This document shows, one piece after another, positions 8,238 through 15,565 of a stretch of DNA of 64,000 nt (position 1 is its first letter; each line of letters begins with the position of its first letter). The DNA is from Acidobacteriota bacterium. Its GTDB lineage: Bacteria > Acidobacteriota > Blastocatellia > Pyrinomonadales > Pyrinomonadaceae. A model generated the notes under the pieces. It saw only the letters and a program-made list of their open reading frames with translations, ran no database searches and was not told the origin of the DNA. The position numbers and the translations under genes are program-made. Location: NCBI GenBank assembly GCA_016718135.1, contig JADKEF010000019.1:186001-250000 (forward strand), in the 5' to 3' direction.

Positions 8238-8868
8238 TTAAACTACGCCATTTCGCAGCGTACCAATCCCTTCAATTTCTACCTCGCAAACATCGCCGGG
8301 GTTCATTTTCGAAACCCCGCTCGGGGTTCCCGTGGCAATGACGTCGCCGGGGTTGAGGGTCATCATGTTTGAAATATATCGTACCAGAAAGTCGACCGGG
8401 AAGACCATCTGCGAAGTCCGTCCGTCCTGTTTGATCTCACCGTTTACTCGGCAAATGACGCTAATATCAGCCCAGTCCAGCCCAGTCTCAATGTGCGGGC
8501 CGATCGGGCAGAAAGTATCAAACGACTTTGCCCGAGCGAACTGCCCGTCCTTTCGCTGGAGATCGCGAGCGGTTACGTCGTTCAAACATGTGAATCCCTT
8601 GAATGTAATTCATTACATTAGCATCGTCATCTAAGTCCTTACACATCTTAGAGATGACTATCCCAAGCTCAGCTTCATGTTCAACTTGAACTGACTGCCT
8701 CGGCAGCACGATCTCATCCCCATCAAACACGATCGACGAGGGAGCTTTCAAAAATAGCATCGGCTCCGCCGGGACATCATTCCCCAACTCTTTCGCGTGA
8801 TCCGCATAATTGCGGCCAACACAAACGATCTTCGACGGCATAAAATCTGGCGTTATCTCGATTTTCAT
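8238..8868 (-). CDS. Fumarylacetoacetate hydrolase family protein (one frameshift)
   Basis: The first frame starts at ATG 8868 (MKIEITPDFMPSK) and includes CVGRNYADHAKELG and the metal-binding glutamates in VEHEAELGIVI. It breaks after YIQG. The adjacent frame continues with NDVTARDLQ, the substrate-loop segment FDTFCPIGP, and TGTPSGV near the end (to 8238). Removing one G from the GGG run at 8596-8598 (minus-strand reading) restores a continuous protein of about 210 residues, normal for this family of 2-hydroxyhepta-2,4-diene-1,7-dioate isomerase / acylpyruvase enzymes. The exact substrate is not predictable. A single homopolymer error is more likely than true inactivation. Confidence 0.85.
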
Positions 8869-8875
8869 AAGAAGC

Positions 8876-9971
8876 TTAAGGAACTGTTTCGGAAACGACC
8901 TCTGATCTCTCACTGACGTTGCCGGTGGTGTCGGTGGCGGTGATGTAGTAGAAATACTTCTGGCCGGACTCAACTTTGGTGTCCTGGAAGGTGTTTGTTT
9001 TCAATAATTCAGGCGTGATGAGCTGCCATTTTGCTTTATCTTCTGTCTCGACGGTAGTGCGGTAGATTTTGTAGCCGGCGATGTCGCGTTCGAGGTTGGC
9101 GGCGAAGAATATGGAGATCGTGTTTGGCGAGGCGGCGAGTGTGATCGCTGCGGGAGCCGCGGGAGCGAAATGATCGAGTGCCTTGAATTTTAAAACATTA
9201 GATTCGCCGCTCTCGACTGGTTCGGCCTGAGTGCCGGGCGAGACGGCCCGTACGAAATAGAAATAATCCTTATTGAACTCGAATGTTTCGTCGGAAAACT
9301 CTTTGCCGCTGACTGGAACTTTGTTTAGCAACTTCGCCGGTTCTTTCTCAGATATTGAGCGGTAAATGTTGTAGCCAAGGACGTTTACGGGCGTTGTGCC
9401 GTCAATATTTGCGGGGGCGGTTGCCATTTTAAGATGACTGCGTCCTGCGTTGGCTCGCCGGAAAGGGAAGTCGGAGAGCCGAGGCGACCTTGGCCGCGGG
9501 CTCGATGACCAGGGCATTTGAAAACGCGGCTTTTTGCCCTGCTTCGTTTACATATCGCAGAGCGTATCTAAGCCGAGCCGATTGCGTTGCGAAGAGCAAA
9601 GTGTCGCGATATTGCAGAGTTTTCAGGCCAAAATCAGCGGCTGTAACCGGAATTGTCGTGATCAGCGTGCTGCGATCGGCAAATTGCTCGGTCGAAAGCT
9701 GTAAAGGGGCGTCGGCAGGCTCGGCGAGGCGGTAAACATCGATCCGCGCGATGTGCTGAACATTCCCGGCCGGAGCATTTCTCGCCGGCATCTGCCATGA
9801 CAAGATCACCTGATTCCCACGTTGAAAACCCGCAAGCTCAGCCCTCTGCGAAACTCTCTCTTTCGGCGGCACCGGAGCACCGCGCTTTCCACAACCGACG
9901 GCAGCAAAGATCGAGACGGCAAGAAGTGCCACCAGGACGAATTTATTAAGTTTTACGGTTCGATTTCTCAC
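8876..9971 (-). CDS. Fibronectin type III repeat lipoprotein (two frameshifts)
   Basis: The N-terminal frame starts at 9971 with a signal peptide and lipobox ending AAVGC, so the mature protein should be lipid-anchored. The first FnIII-like domain follows, with strands around VILSWQMPAR. The frame breaks near 9480; a short third frame (GEPTQDAVILKWQ) bridges to the last frame, which carries two further FnIII domains with the repeated motif YNIYRS and YKIYRT and ends at 8876. The second shift falls in the CCCCC run near 9414-9419. The joined product is about 360 residues, an outer-membrane or periplasmic adhesion-type lipoprotein. Function not known. Confidence 0.72.
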
Positions 9972-10008
9972 TTTACAACGATCGTTTCGTCGGTGCTTAA
10001 GGCCTCAA

Positions 10009-11415
10009 TTACAAAATATACTGCCGCATGTCTTTATCCTCGATCAAGGTGCTTAAGCGGTCGTCGACATAGGCGGCGTCGATCTTTTGATGCTTAAGTT
10101 CGAGCTCGCTGCCGAGGAAGCTGATCTCTTCGAGGAGCTTTTCGACAAGCGTGTGCAGCCTTCTTGCACCGATGTTTTCTGTCTGTTTATTGAGCAATTC
10201 GGTCATTTCCGCCAATTTATCAATCGCGTCTTCGGTAAACTCTAATTCGATCCCCTCGGTGCTTAAGAGAGCTTGGTATTGTTTGATCAGCGAATTCTTT
10301 GGCTGTACCAGAATGCGCTTAAGGTCATCGACGGTCAGGGCTTCGAGCTCGACGCGGATCGGGAAACGGCCTTGCAGCTCAGGAATCAAGTCGGTCGGCT
10401 TGCTGACGTGAAAGGCTCCGGCGGCGATGAAGAGAATGTGGTCGGTCGAGACCATTCCGTATTTTGTGTTTACGTTGGTGCCCTCGACGATCGGGAGCAG
10501 GTCGCGTTGGACGCCTTCGCGTGAGACATCAGGGGTGCCGCCTGTTTCGCGGCCCGCTACCTTGTCGATCTCGTCGAGAAAAATAATGCCGGACGACTGA
10601 GCTTTTTCTATCGCCTTTCGTGTAATCTGCTCCATATCGACGAGGCTTTCCTGTTCGTCGCGGAGCATTATCTTGCGGGCCTCGCCGATCGTCAGCTTTT
10701 TGTTCACGGTCTTCGCCGGGAACATGTTGCCGAACATGTCCTTGAAATTCACGCCCATTTCCTCCATTCCCTGGCCGCCGATAAAATCTATCGTCGCATT
10801 GGAACGGTCCTGAGTCTCGATATCTACTAGCCGGTCGTCGAGATCGCCGCGTTTTAGCTGTTCGCGGAGCTTCTCACGGGTTCTCGAATGAGAAATAGCG
10901 GTTTCCTCTGAATTTTCCGAGTTTTCGTCGGTCGTCGCCTGATAATTCGAATGCGAAGGCGGCAACAGAAGGTCGAGCAGCTTTTCCTCAACGTTTTGCT
11001 CGGCACGCGGCAGGACTTCTTCGAACGCGCCTTGTTTCGCCATATCGACGGCGACGTCTGCGAGTTCGCGGATCATCGATTCGACATCGCGGCCGACGTA
11101 TCCGACCTCGGTAAATTTCGACGCCTCGATCTTTATGAAAGGGGAATTTGCGAGCCGGGCGAGTCTGCGTGCGATCTCCGTCTTTCCGATGCCCGTCGAG
11201 CCTATCATCAGGATATTCTTTGGCAAAACATCCCCAGCGATCTCCGCCGGCAGCTTTTGCCGACGGATCCGATTGCGCAAGGCAACCGCCACCGCCTTCT
11301 TAGCCGCATTCTGGCCAACGACATACTTGTCCAGCTCCTCAACTATTTGCCGAGGAGTCAGATCATCCAAATTAGGCCGTGCAGCAGCCTGCTCGCCGCC
11401 AAGATATATCGCCAT
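10009..11415 (-). CDS. hslU: HslU, ATPase subunit of the HslUV protease
   Basis: AAA+ unfoldase of the HslUV (ClpYQ) protease. The ATG at 11415 gives 468 residues beginning MAIYLGGEQ; the frame is open upstream but without family homology. Walker A is GSTGIGKT at 72-79, Walker B IIFLDEID, and the pore loop GYVGRD near 100-105. The I-domain is present. The C-terminus ends RQYIL, the tail that inserts into HslV to activate it. Unusually, the partner hslV is not adjacent: about 1.05 kb carrying a broken toxin-antitoxin pair on the opposite strand separates them. Confidence 0.96.
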   Translation of the reverse strand: MAIYLGGEQAAARPNLDDLTPRQIVEELDKYVVGQNAAKKAVAVALRNRIRRQKLPAEIAGDVLPKNILMIGSTGIGKTEIARRLARLANSPFIKIEASKFTEVGYVGRDVESMIRELADVAVDMAKQGAFEEVLPRAEQNVEEKLLDLLLPPSHSNYQATTDENSENSEETAISHSRTREKLREQLKRGDLDDRLVDIETQDRSNATIDFIGGQGMEEMGVNFKDMFGNMFPAKTVNKKLTIGEARKIMLRDEQESLVDMEQITRKAIEKAQSSGIIFLDEIDKVAGRETGGTPDVSREGVQRDLLPIVEGTNVNTKYGMVSTDHILFIAAGAFHVSKPTDLIPELQGRFPIRVELEALTVDDLKRILVQPKNSLIKQYQALLSTEGIELEFTEDAIDKLAEMTELLNKQTENIGARRLHTLVEKLLEEISFLGSELELKHQKIDAAYVDDRLSTLIEDKDMRQYIL

Positions 11416-11460
11416 TGTATTTAGATGATAATGAGTGAGGTGCGAATAGGCAAAAGCGCG

Positions 11461-11510
11461 GTGTTCCATGTTCCAAGGTGGAACGGTGGAACACATGGAA
11501 CAGGTGGAAC
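11461..11510. repeat. GTTCCA/TGGAAC palindromic repeat upstream of hslU
   Basis: Contains GTTCCATGTTCCA followed by several TGGAAC words in inverse orientation, able to fold into a stem. A related palindrome with the same words occurs at 20680-20716, so this is a dispersed intergenic repeat rather than a unique site. Confidence 0.6.
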
Positions 11511-11585
11511 AAGATCGGAATTGACGCTAGCTCGGATGCGGAAAAACCTCTGCAAGCCGCTTAAGTCTTATGGTATGATTCTTCC

Positions 11586-11815
11586 ATGAATTCCGATCTT
11601 CTTAGCCGAATAACATCGAATCCACGCCAGTGCGGGGGCCGTCCGTGTATTCGCGGAATGTTATTCGGGTCAAGGATGTTCTCGATATGCTCGCGGGCGG
11701 TGCGACCGAGGCTGAGATCCTCGCCGATTATCCGTATCTCGAACCTGATGACATTCGAGCGTCTCTCGAATACGCCGCCGCACAGATCGATCACGCGGTC
11801 GTACTTGCTGCCTAA
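11586..11815 (+). CDS. DUF433 antitoxin-like protein (one frameshift)
   Basis: The first frame starts at ATG 11586 with RITSNPRQCGGRPCIRGM, the classic DUF433 N-terminus. The second frame continues IRVKDVLDMLAGGATEAEI and LADYPYLEPDDIRASLEYA and ends at 11815. Together they give about 76 residues, the normal DUF433 length, with one missing base near 11657-11664. DUF433 proteins are small DNA-binding antitoxins usually paired with a DUF5615 PIN-like toxin; such a toxin start overlaps this stop as TAATG at 11813-11817. The pair sits antisense between hslV and hslU. Confidence 0.78.
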
Positions 11816-12169
11816 TGAACTTCCTGATCGATGAGCAATTGCCTCCCGGACTTTGCCACTGGCTGGCCAAGGAAATACTAGGGAATTGCTGGACGCCAAA
11901 AATCGGGTCTGTCCGACGGTGAGGATGAGACGATCTGGAATTACGCTTCAGGAATCGACGCGATAATATCGCGATAATAATTCCGAAAGACGATCAGTTT
12001 TGCTGAAAGAACCGAATTCAGAACCAGACCCCTTGAATTCCATGGCTTTGCTCAGCAAATTCGCGTCTTCAGAAACCCATCGATCGCTCGACTCGTTGAG
12101 CGAGTTCACAAAGTAGCGTTCAACCGTACTTTAACTACGCTTGAGCTGTTGAACCGATAGATTATTGCC
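11815..12169 (+). pseudogene. DUF5615 PIN-like toxin, broken
   Basis: The ATG at 11815 overlaps the DUF433 stop. It begins MNFLIDEQLPPGLCHWLAKE, matching the start of DUF5615 (Mut7-C-like PIN) toxins, including the catalytic Asp in FLID. The frame then stops. Family-like pieces continue in other frames: GLSDGEDETIWNYA and, further on, IIPKDDQF, corresponding to the usual acidic centre of the toxin. A further open stretch reaches a stop near 12169 but its match to the family C-terminus is weak. At least two shifts are needed, so the toxin is either inactivated or heavily mis-sequenced. Toxin loss with antitoxin remnant is a common fate of such modules. Confidence 0.6.
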
Positions 12170-12471
12170 CAGAGTTCGCAAAGATGCCGATAAACCGAGC
12201 AACTTAGCGAAATCAGGTTTGACAAGGTCGAGATCTACCCCGTTGGTCGAGCTATCGATATCCATGGATATCCTGCCAAGATCCTCTCTCTGAATTTCTA
12301 TAGGCATGCGGTTTCGGTTGGCACTTTTTCAGCCGTCCTGAGGATAGAAAGCACGAAAGCTTACCAAATTGAGAGCGAAATGGTCTTAATTTCACGAAAG
12401 GCGCAAAACTAAGACGGGAAGCGGCTACACGGTGTCTCAGACTCAATCTACAATAGTTAATTGCAGATTTC
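12170..12471. other. Non-coding stretch between toxin remnant and hslV
   Basis: About 300 bases with no supported gene. No clear hairpin, repeat or promoter that I can defend. Short open frames on both strands lack any family resemblance. It may be further remnant of the inserted module. Confidence 0.4.
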
Positions 12472-13002
12472 CTAGATTTCCTCTACGACAATCTCACCAT
12501 TCGTATAAATACAAATCTCGCCCGCGATCCGCAGGGATTCTTCGGCGATCTCTTTTGCTGTGAGGGTCGTGTGTTTCATCAACGCACGGGAGGCGGCTAG
12601 GGCGTACATGCTGCCGGAGCCGACGGCGAGGAGGCCGTCGTCGGAGGAGATGACGTCGCCTTTGCCGGAGATGAGGAAGGCGTCTTTTTCGTCGGCGACG
12701 ATGAGCAGGGCCTCGAGATTTCGGAGGTACTTGTCGGTGCGCCGGTCTTTGCTGAGCTCGATCGCGGCACGTTCGAGCTGGCCCTGGAACTGTTCGAGCT
12801 TGGTTTCAAATCTGGTAAGCAGCGAAAAGGCGTCGGCGGTCGATCCGGCGAAACCAGCGAGGATCTTGCCGTTCGAGACGCGGCGCACCTTTCGTGCAGT
12901 GCTTTTGATAACAGTCTCGCCAAGCGTAACCTGCCCGTCCCCGGCCATCGCGGTCTTACCTTCGCGTTTGACGAGCAGAACTGTGGTTGAACGTATTCTC
13001 AT
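12472..13002 (-). CDS. hslV: HslV, peptidase subunit of the HslUV protease
   Basis: Threonine peptidase that forms the double hexameric core of HslUV. 176 residues. The segment TTVLLVKREGKTAMAGDGQ aligns with the mature N-terminus of HslV, placing the catalytic threonine at residue 6 behind a five-residue propeptide. The motifs KVRR, GFAGSTADAF and GSG are all present, so the enzyme should be active. Its gene lies upstream of hslU in the same direction but is separated from it by the DUF433/DUF5615 remnant, so the usual compact hslVU operon is interrupted. Confidence 0.96.
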   Translation of the reverse strand: MRIRSTTVLLVKREGKTAMAGDGQVTLGETVIKSTARKVRRVSNGKILAGFAGSTADAFSLLTRFETKLEQFQGQLERAAIELSKDRRTDKYLRNLEALLIVADEKDAFLISGKGDVISSDDGLLAVGSGSMYALAASRALMKHTTLTAKEIAEESLRIAGEICIYTNGEIVVEEI

Positions 13003-13014
13003 ATAAAGATTCTG

Positions 13015-13176
13015 CCACAGAGAACACAGAGAGCACAGAGGGGAATTAGAAATTCAAACAGGATGGGCAGAATCGGCAGGATATTTCTATTGTTTCGTGT
13101 CACAGTTCGTTGTTTATCCTGACCAGCCTGTAAATCCTGCTTCAATAACTCTCCGTGAACTCTGTGCTCTCTGTGG
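13015..13176. repeat. Large palindrome upstream of hslV (CACAGAG type)
   Basis: The left arm has CACAGAGAACACAGAGAGC and the right arm CTCTGTGCTCTCTGTGG, with an inner pair of arms built on CAGGAT/ATCCTG words. It fills most of the gap between hslV and the divergent amidotransferase gene. Open frames drawn through it are translations of the repeat, not genes. Confidence 0.75.
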
Positions 13177-13223
13177 CTGATCTCGTTGGCGTTTCTAAGA
13201 ACAAATTGCGATAATTGCGGTTT

Positions 13224-13952
13224 ATGGCGAGACGTCCGCGGATCGGTATTACGATGCGGCTTGAGATGGAAACGAGCCGATTTTATCTCGGGCGTGACTA
13301 TAGCGAGATGGTGGAGGCGTGCGGCGGTGTGCCCGTGCATTTGGGGCTCATACCAAAGGCGGAATATATCGCCGAGGCACTGGCGCATTGCGACGGTGTA
13401 CTTTTGCCCGGCAGCAATACGGACATCGACCCGCACCACTACGGCGAGAATCCGCATCCTAAGCTCGGGACGGTCATTCCGGAGAAGGATCTGACGGACC
13501 GGCTGGTATTGGACGAGGTCGAACGGCGAAATATGCCTCTATTGGGTATTTGCTTCGGAATGCAGGCTTTGAACGTTTATCGCGGTGGCTCGCTGATACA
13601 GGACATCGGTTCGCAGGTGAAAAACTGCATCAAACATGAGCAGGGAGCACCTGCGACGCGGGTTTCGCATAGTTTGAAGATCGAGAAAGGCAGTTTGCTG
13701 GCCGGTTTGTCGTCAGTGAAGGCAGCAAAATCGGCGGTTCGAGTAAATTCGTCGCATCATCAGGCTGTTGCGACGGTCGGGAAGAACCTGAAAGCAATTG
13801 CCTGGGCCAGCGACGGCGTGATCGAATGTGTGCATGACACGCGAAAGGGAAGATTCGCCCTCGGCGTACAATGGCATCCGGAACTAACTGCTCCGGCAGA
13901 TCATTTTTCTTTGGAGATATTTGAGATGTTCATCGCCCGTTGTTTGAAGTAA
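13224..13952 (+). CDS. Gamma-glutamyl-gamma-aminobutyrate hydrolase-like class I amidotransferase
   Basis: A 242-residue glutamine-amidotransferase-fold hydrolase of the PuuD/peptidase C26 type. The nucleophile elbow is GICFGMQ with Cys110; the catalytic His218 and Glu220 lie in QWHPE. The LPGSNTDIDPHHYGE segment is typical of the family. The ATG at 13224 is preferred over an in-frame TTG nine bases upstream. Members cleave gamma-glutamyl-GABA or related gamma-glutamyl amides; substrate here is inferred only at family level. It is transcribed alone, flanked by palindromic repeats on both sides. Confidence 0.88.
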   Translation: MARRPRIGITMRLEMETSRFYLGRDYSEMVEACGGVPVHLGLIPKAEYIAEALAHCDGVLLPGSNTDIDPHHYGENPHPKLGTVIPEKDLTDRLVLDEVERRNMPLLGICFGMQALNVYRGGSLIQDIGSQVKNCIKHEQGAPATRVSHSLKIEKGSLLAGLSSVKAAKSAVRVNSSHHQAVATVGKNLKAIAWASDGVIECVHDTRKGRFALGVQWHPELTAPADHFSLEIFEMFIARCLK

Positions 13953-13954
13953 TC

Positions 13955-14185
13955 TTATTCGTGTTTTATTCGTGTTTATTCGTGGTTAAAAAAACAGGTT
14001 TTAGGCACGAAAGAACACGAAGAAGAACACGAATAAGAAGTGGTGTAGATGAAGGGATGACTTTGAGATCCCTTTGCGTTCTTTACGGCTTTGCGTGAAA
14101 TAAGATCGGAGTTTCACGCAAAGCTCGCTAAGGACGCAAAGGAAGACGCAAAGGAAGACGCCAAGGAAAGGAGCCAAGGAAGACA
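13955..14185. repeat. Compound palindromic repeat block (TTCGTG and GCAAAG types)
   Basis: The roughly 300-base gap between the amidotransferase gene and the membrane protein at 14258 is filled by two adjacent palindromes. One is built from TTATTCGTG words answered by CACGAATAAG. The other has CCTTTGCGTTC and TTTGCGTGAAA answered by TTTCACGCAAAG and GACGCAAAGG, ending in short tandem copies of GACGCAAAGGAA. No gene in it. Confidence 0.7.
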
Positions 14186-14228
14186 GTGGCGAATACAACT
14201 AGCTCATAATGTGTAAGTTAGAGGAAAA

Positions 14229-14244
14229 AACTAACGTGTTAGTT
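14229..14244. promoter_or_regulatory. Short inverted repeat before the membrane-protein/recO operon
   Basis: AACTAAC and GTTAGTT arms with a 2-base centre, flanked by two AAGTTAG words, 14 bases before the start at 14258. It could be an operator or an RNA hairpin in the leader. Only the symmetry is seen; no regulator can be named. Confidence 0.35.
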
Positions 14245-14257
14245 CAAGTTAGAATTG

Positions 14258-14638
14258 ATGGATAATCCAATATTAATTGCAATTGTTTCGTGGTTCTTTC
14301 CCGGCGGTGGGCATCTTGTCCAGGGCAAGATCGTGCGCGGGGTGATAATCGCTTCGGTGGTGTGGCTGATGTTTTTGATCGCTATCGCTAGCGGCGGAGC
14401 TCATTATCCTGGGTTTGGGTTTAAGGACGGGACGCTGCTGTATTTGCTTAACGTCTTTGCCAAATGCGGTAACGGGCTCGGGGCGATCGTGGCTTTTGTC
14501 ATGGCAGGCACGCCTTCGAAGGATGTTGCGGCACTTGCGACATTTGAGTACGGCGGGCGTTTTCTGGAGGTTGCGGGACTGATAAATTACCTTGCCATGC
14601 TCGACGCGGTCGATATCGCTTACGGGAGGAAGAGATGA
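14258..14638 (+). CDS. Small integral membrane protein (DUF6677-like)
   Basis: A 126-residue protein with about three hydrophobic segments (residues near 4-22, 28-46 and 66-82) and a conserved-looking start NPILIAIVSWFFPGGGHLVQGK, whose WxFPGxGH pattern occurs in small acidobacterial membrane proteins that I would place near DUF6677. No catalytic motif. ATG at 14258 is preferred over the TTG three bases before. The stop overlaps the start of the next small membrane gene as ATGA, so the two are translationally coupled, and recO and lptFG follow in the same direction. Confidence 0.7.
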   Translation: MDNPILIAIVSWFFPGGGHLVQGKIVRGVIIASVVWLMFLIAIASGGAHYPGFGFKDGTLLYLLNVFAKCGNGLGAIVAFVMAGTPSKDVAALATFEYGGRFLEVAGLINYLAMLDAVDIAYGRKR

Positions 14639-14805
14639 TCCATTTCCTTTATTTGATTGCGTTTGCGGTATTTGTTGGCGTTGGGTTTGCAGTCTTTTCG
14701 CGTGGAACGGTGCGTGACCGCGTTATTTACGGACTCAAATCTTTTGGTCAGTTCGTGGTTGTCAGCCTGGTGCTGGCGTGGGTCTTTTATTTCATCCCCT
14801 GGTAA
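14635..14805 (+). CDS. 56-residue membrane protein
   Basis: A very short gene. The ATG at 14635 overlaps the previous stop (ATGA) and the TAA is at 14803-14805. The product has two hydrophobic segments (residues about 2-20 and 38-55) joined by a basic loop, SRGTVRDR. It ends 7 bases before recO. The coupling on its left and tight spacing on its right support a real gene; function is unknown. Confidence 0.65.
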   Translation: MIHFLYLIAFAVFVGVGFAVFSRGTVRDRVIYGLKSFGQFVVVSLVLAWVFYFIPW

Positions 14806-14812
14806 GAAATGA

Positions 14813-15559
14813 ATGTCTCTGATCGAGACCGAGAGCATAATCCTGCGTTCCTACAATCTCGCCGAAGCCGACAAGATCGTGGTCTTGTTGACGCGTGACC
14901 ACGGTGTCGTGCGCGGCGTCGCGAAAGGTGCGAAACGCCTGAAAAGTAAATTCGGCAGCGGCCTCGAGCCGTTTTCTTTTGTAAACTGCACGTATTTTGA
15001 AAAAGACACGTCCGATCTGGTATCGATACAAAAGATCGAGATAGACGAATCGAACTTTGCCGCAGCGAGCGATCCTGATTTTTTGCAGAAATTCTCTTAT
15101 CTCGGTGATCTGCTGGTCTCGTTTCTAGCACCGCACGATCCTAACGAGACTGTATTCAGAATGGTAAGAGCAGCCATCACGACGGCGGCAGCGGATCGGG
15201 CTACTTTGCCCGCGATAGGCGTGTATTTTGAGCTTTGGCTATTGAAACTATCTGGATATCTGCCGGATTGGAGTAAATGCAATAGTTGCGGAAACGATTT
15301 TCGGGAAGGTGAATCGGCGAGTTTACTCTCGAATTCGCACCTCTCGTGCGAACGCTGCCGGAAATCGAATCGGCGGCTTGGAATCGACGAACGAAATCTG
15401 GTGGCTTCGGCTTTGAAACTGTCGCCCGACGCTTTTTCCACCGCTCACGCAGCTGATATCGAAGCTATCGGTAATCTGTCGACAGTTCTAAAGACAATGA
15501 TCTCGCAGGCGATCGGCAGGGAAGTTGCGGCGGAAAAGCCCTTCGCGCTAACGGTTTAG
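14813..15559 (+). CDS. recO: DNA repair protein RecO
   Basis: A 248-residue protein with an N-terminal OB fold (starts SLIETESIILRSYNLAEADK; GVAKGAKR near 35-42) and a helical domain holding a four-cysteine zinc site (Cys156, 159, 179, 182). RecO loads RecA on SSB-coated single-stranded DNA together with RecR in the RecF pathway. Length is typical. It lies in a same-strand run after two small membrane proteins and 6 bases before lptFG. Confidence 0.93.
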   Translation: MSLIETESIILRSYNLAEADKIVVLLTRDHGVVRGVAKGAKRLKSKFGSGLEPFSFVNCTYFEKDTSDLVSIQKIEIDESNFAAASDPDFLQKFSYLGDLLVSFLAPHDPNETVFRMVRAAITTAAADRATLPAIGVYFELWLLKLSGYLPDWSKCNSCGNDFREGESASLLSNSHLSCERCRKSNRRLGIDERNLVASALKLSPDAFSTAHAADIEAIGNLSTVLKTMISQAIGREVAAEKPFALTV

Positions 15560-15565
15560 AAGTTC

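Noticed and set aside
12999..13457. Minus-strand frame ending LCALCVLCGRIFI
   Set aside because: It is a translation of the CACAGAG palindrome and of the antisense of the amidotransferase gene.
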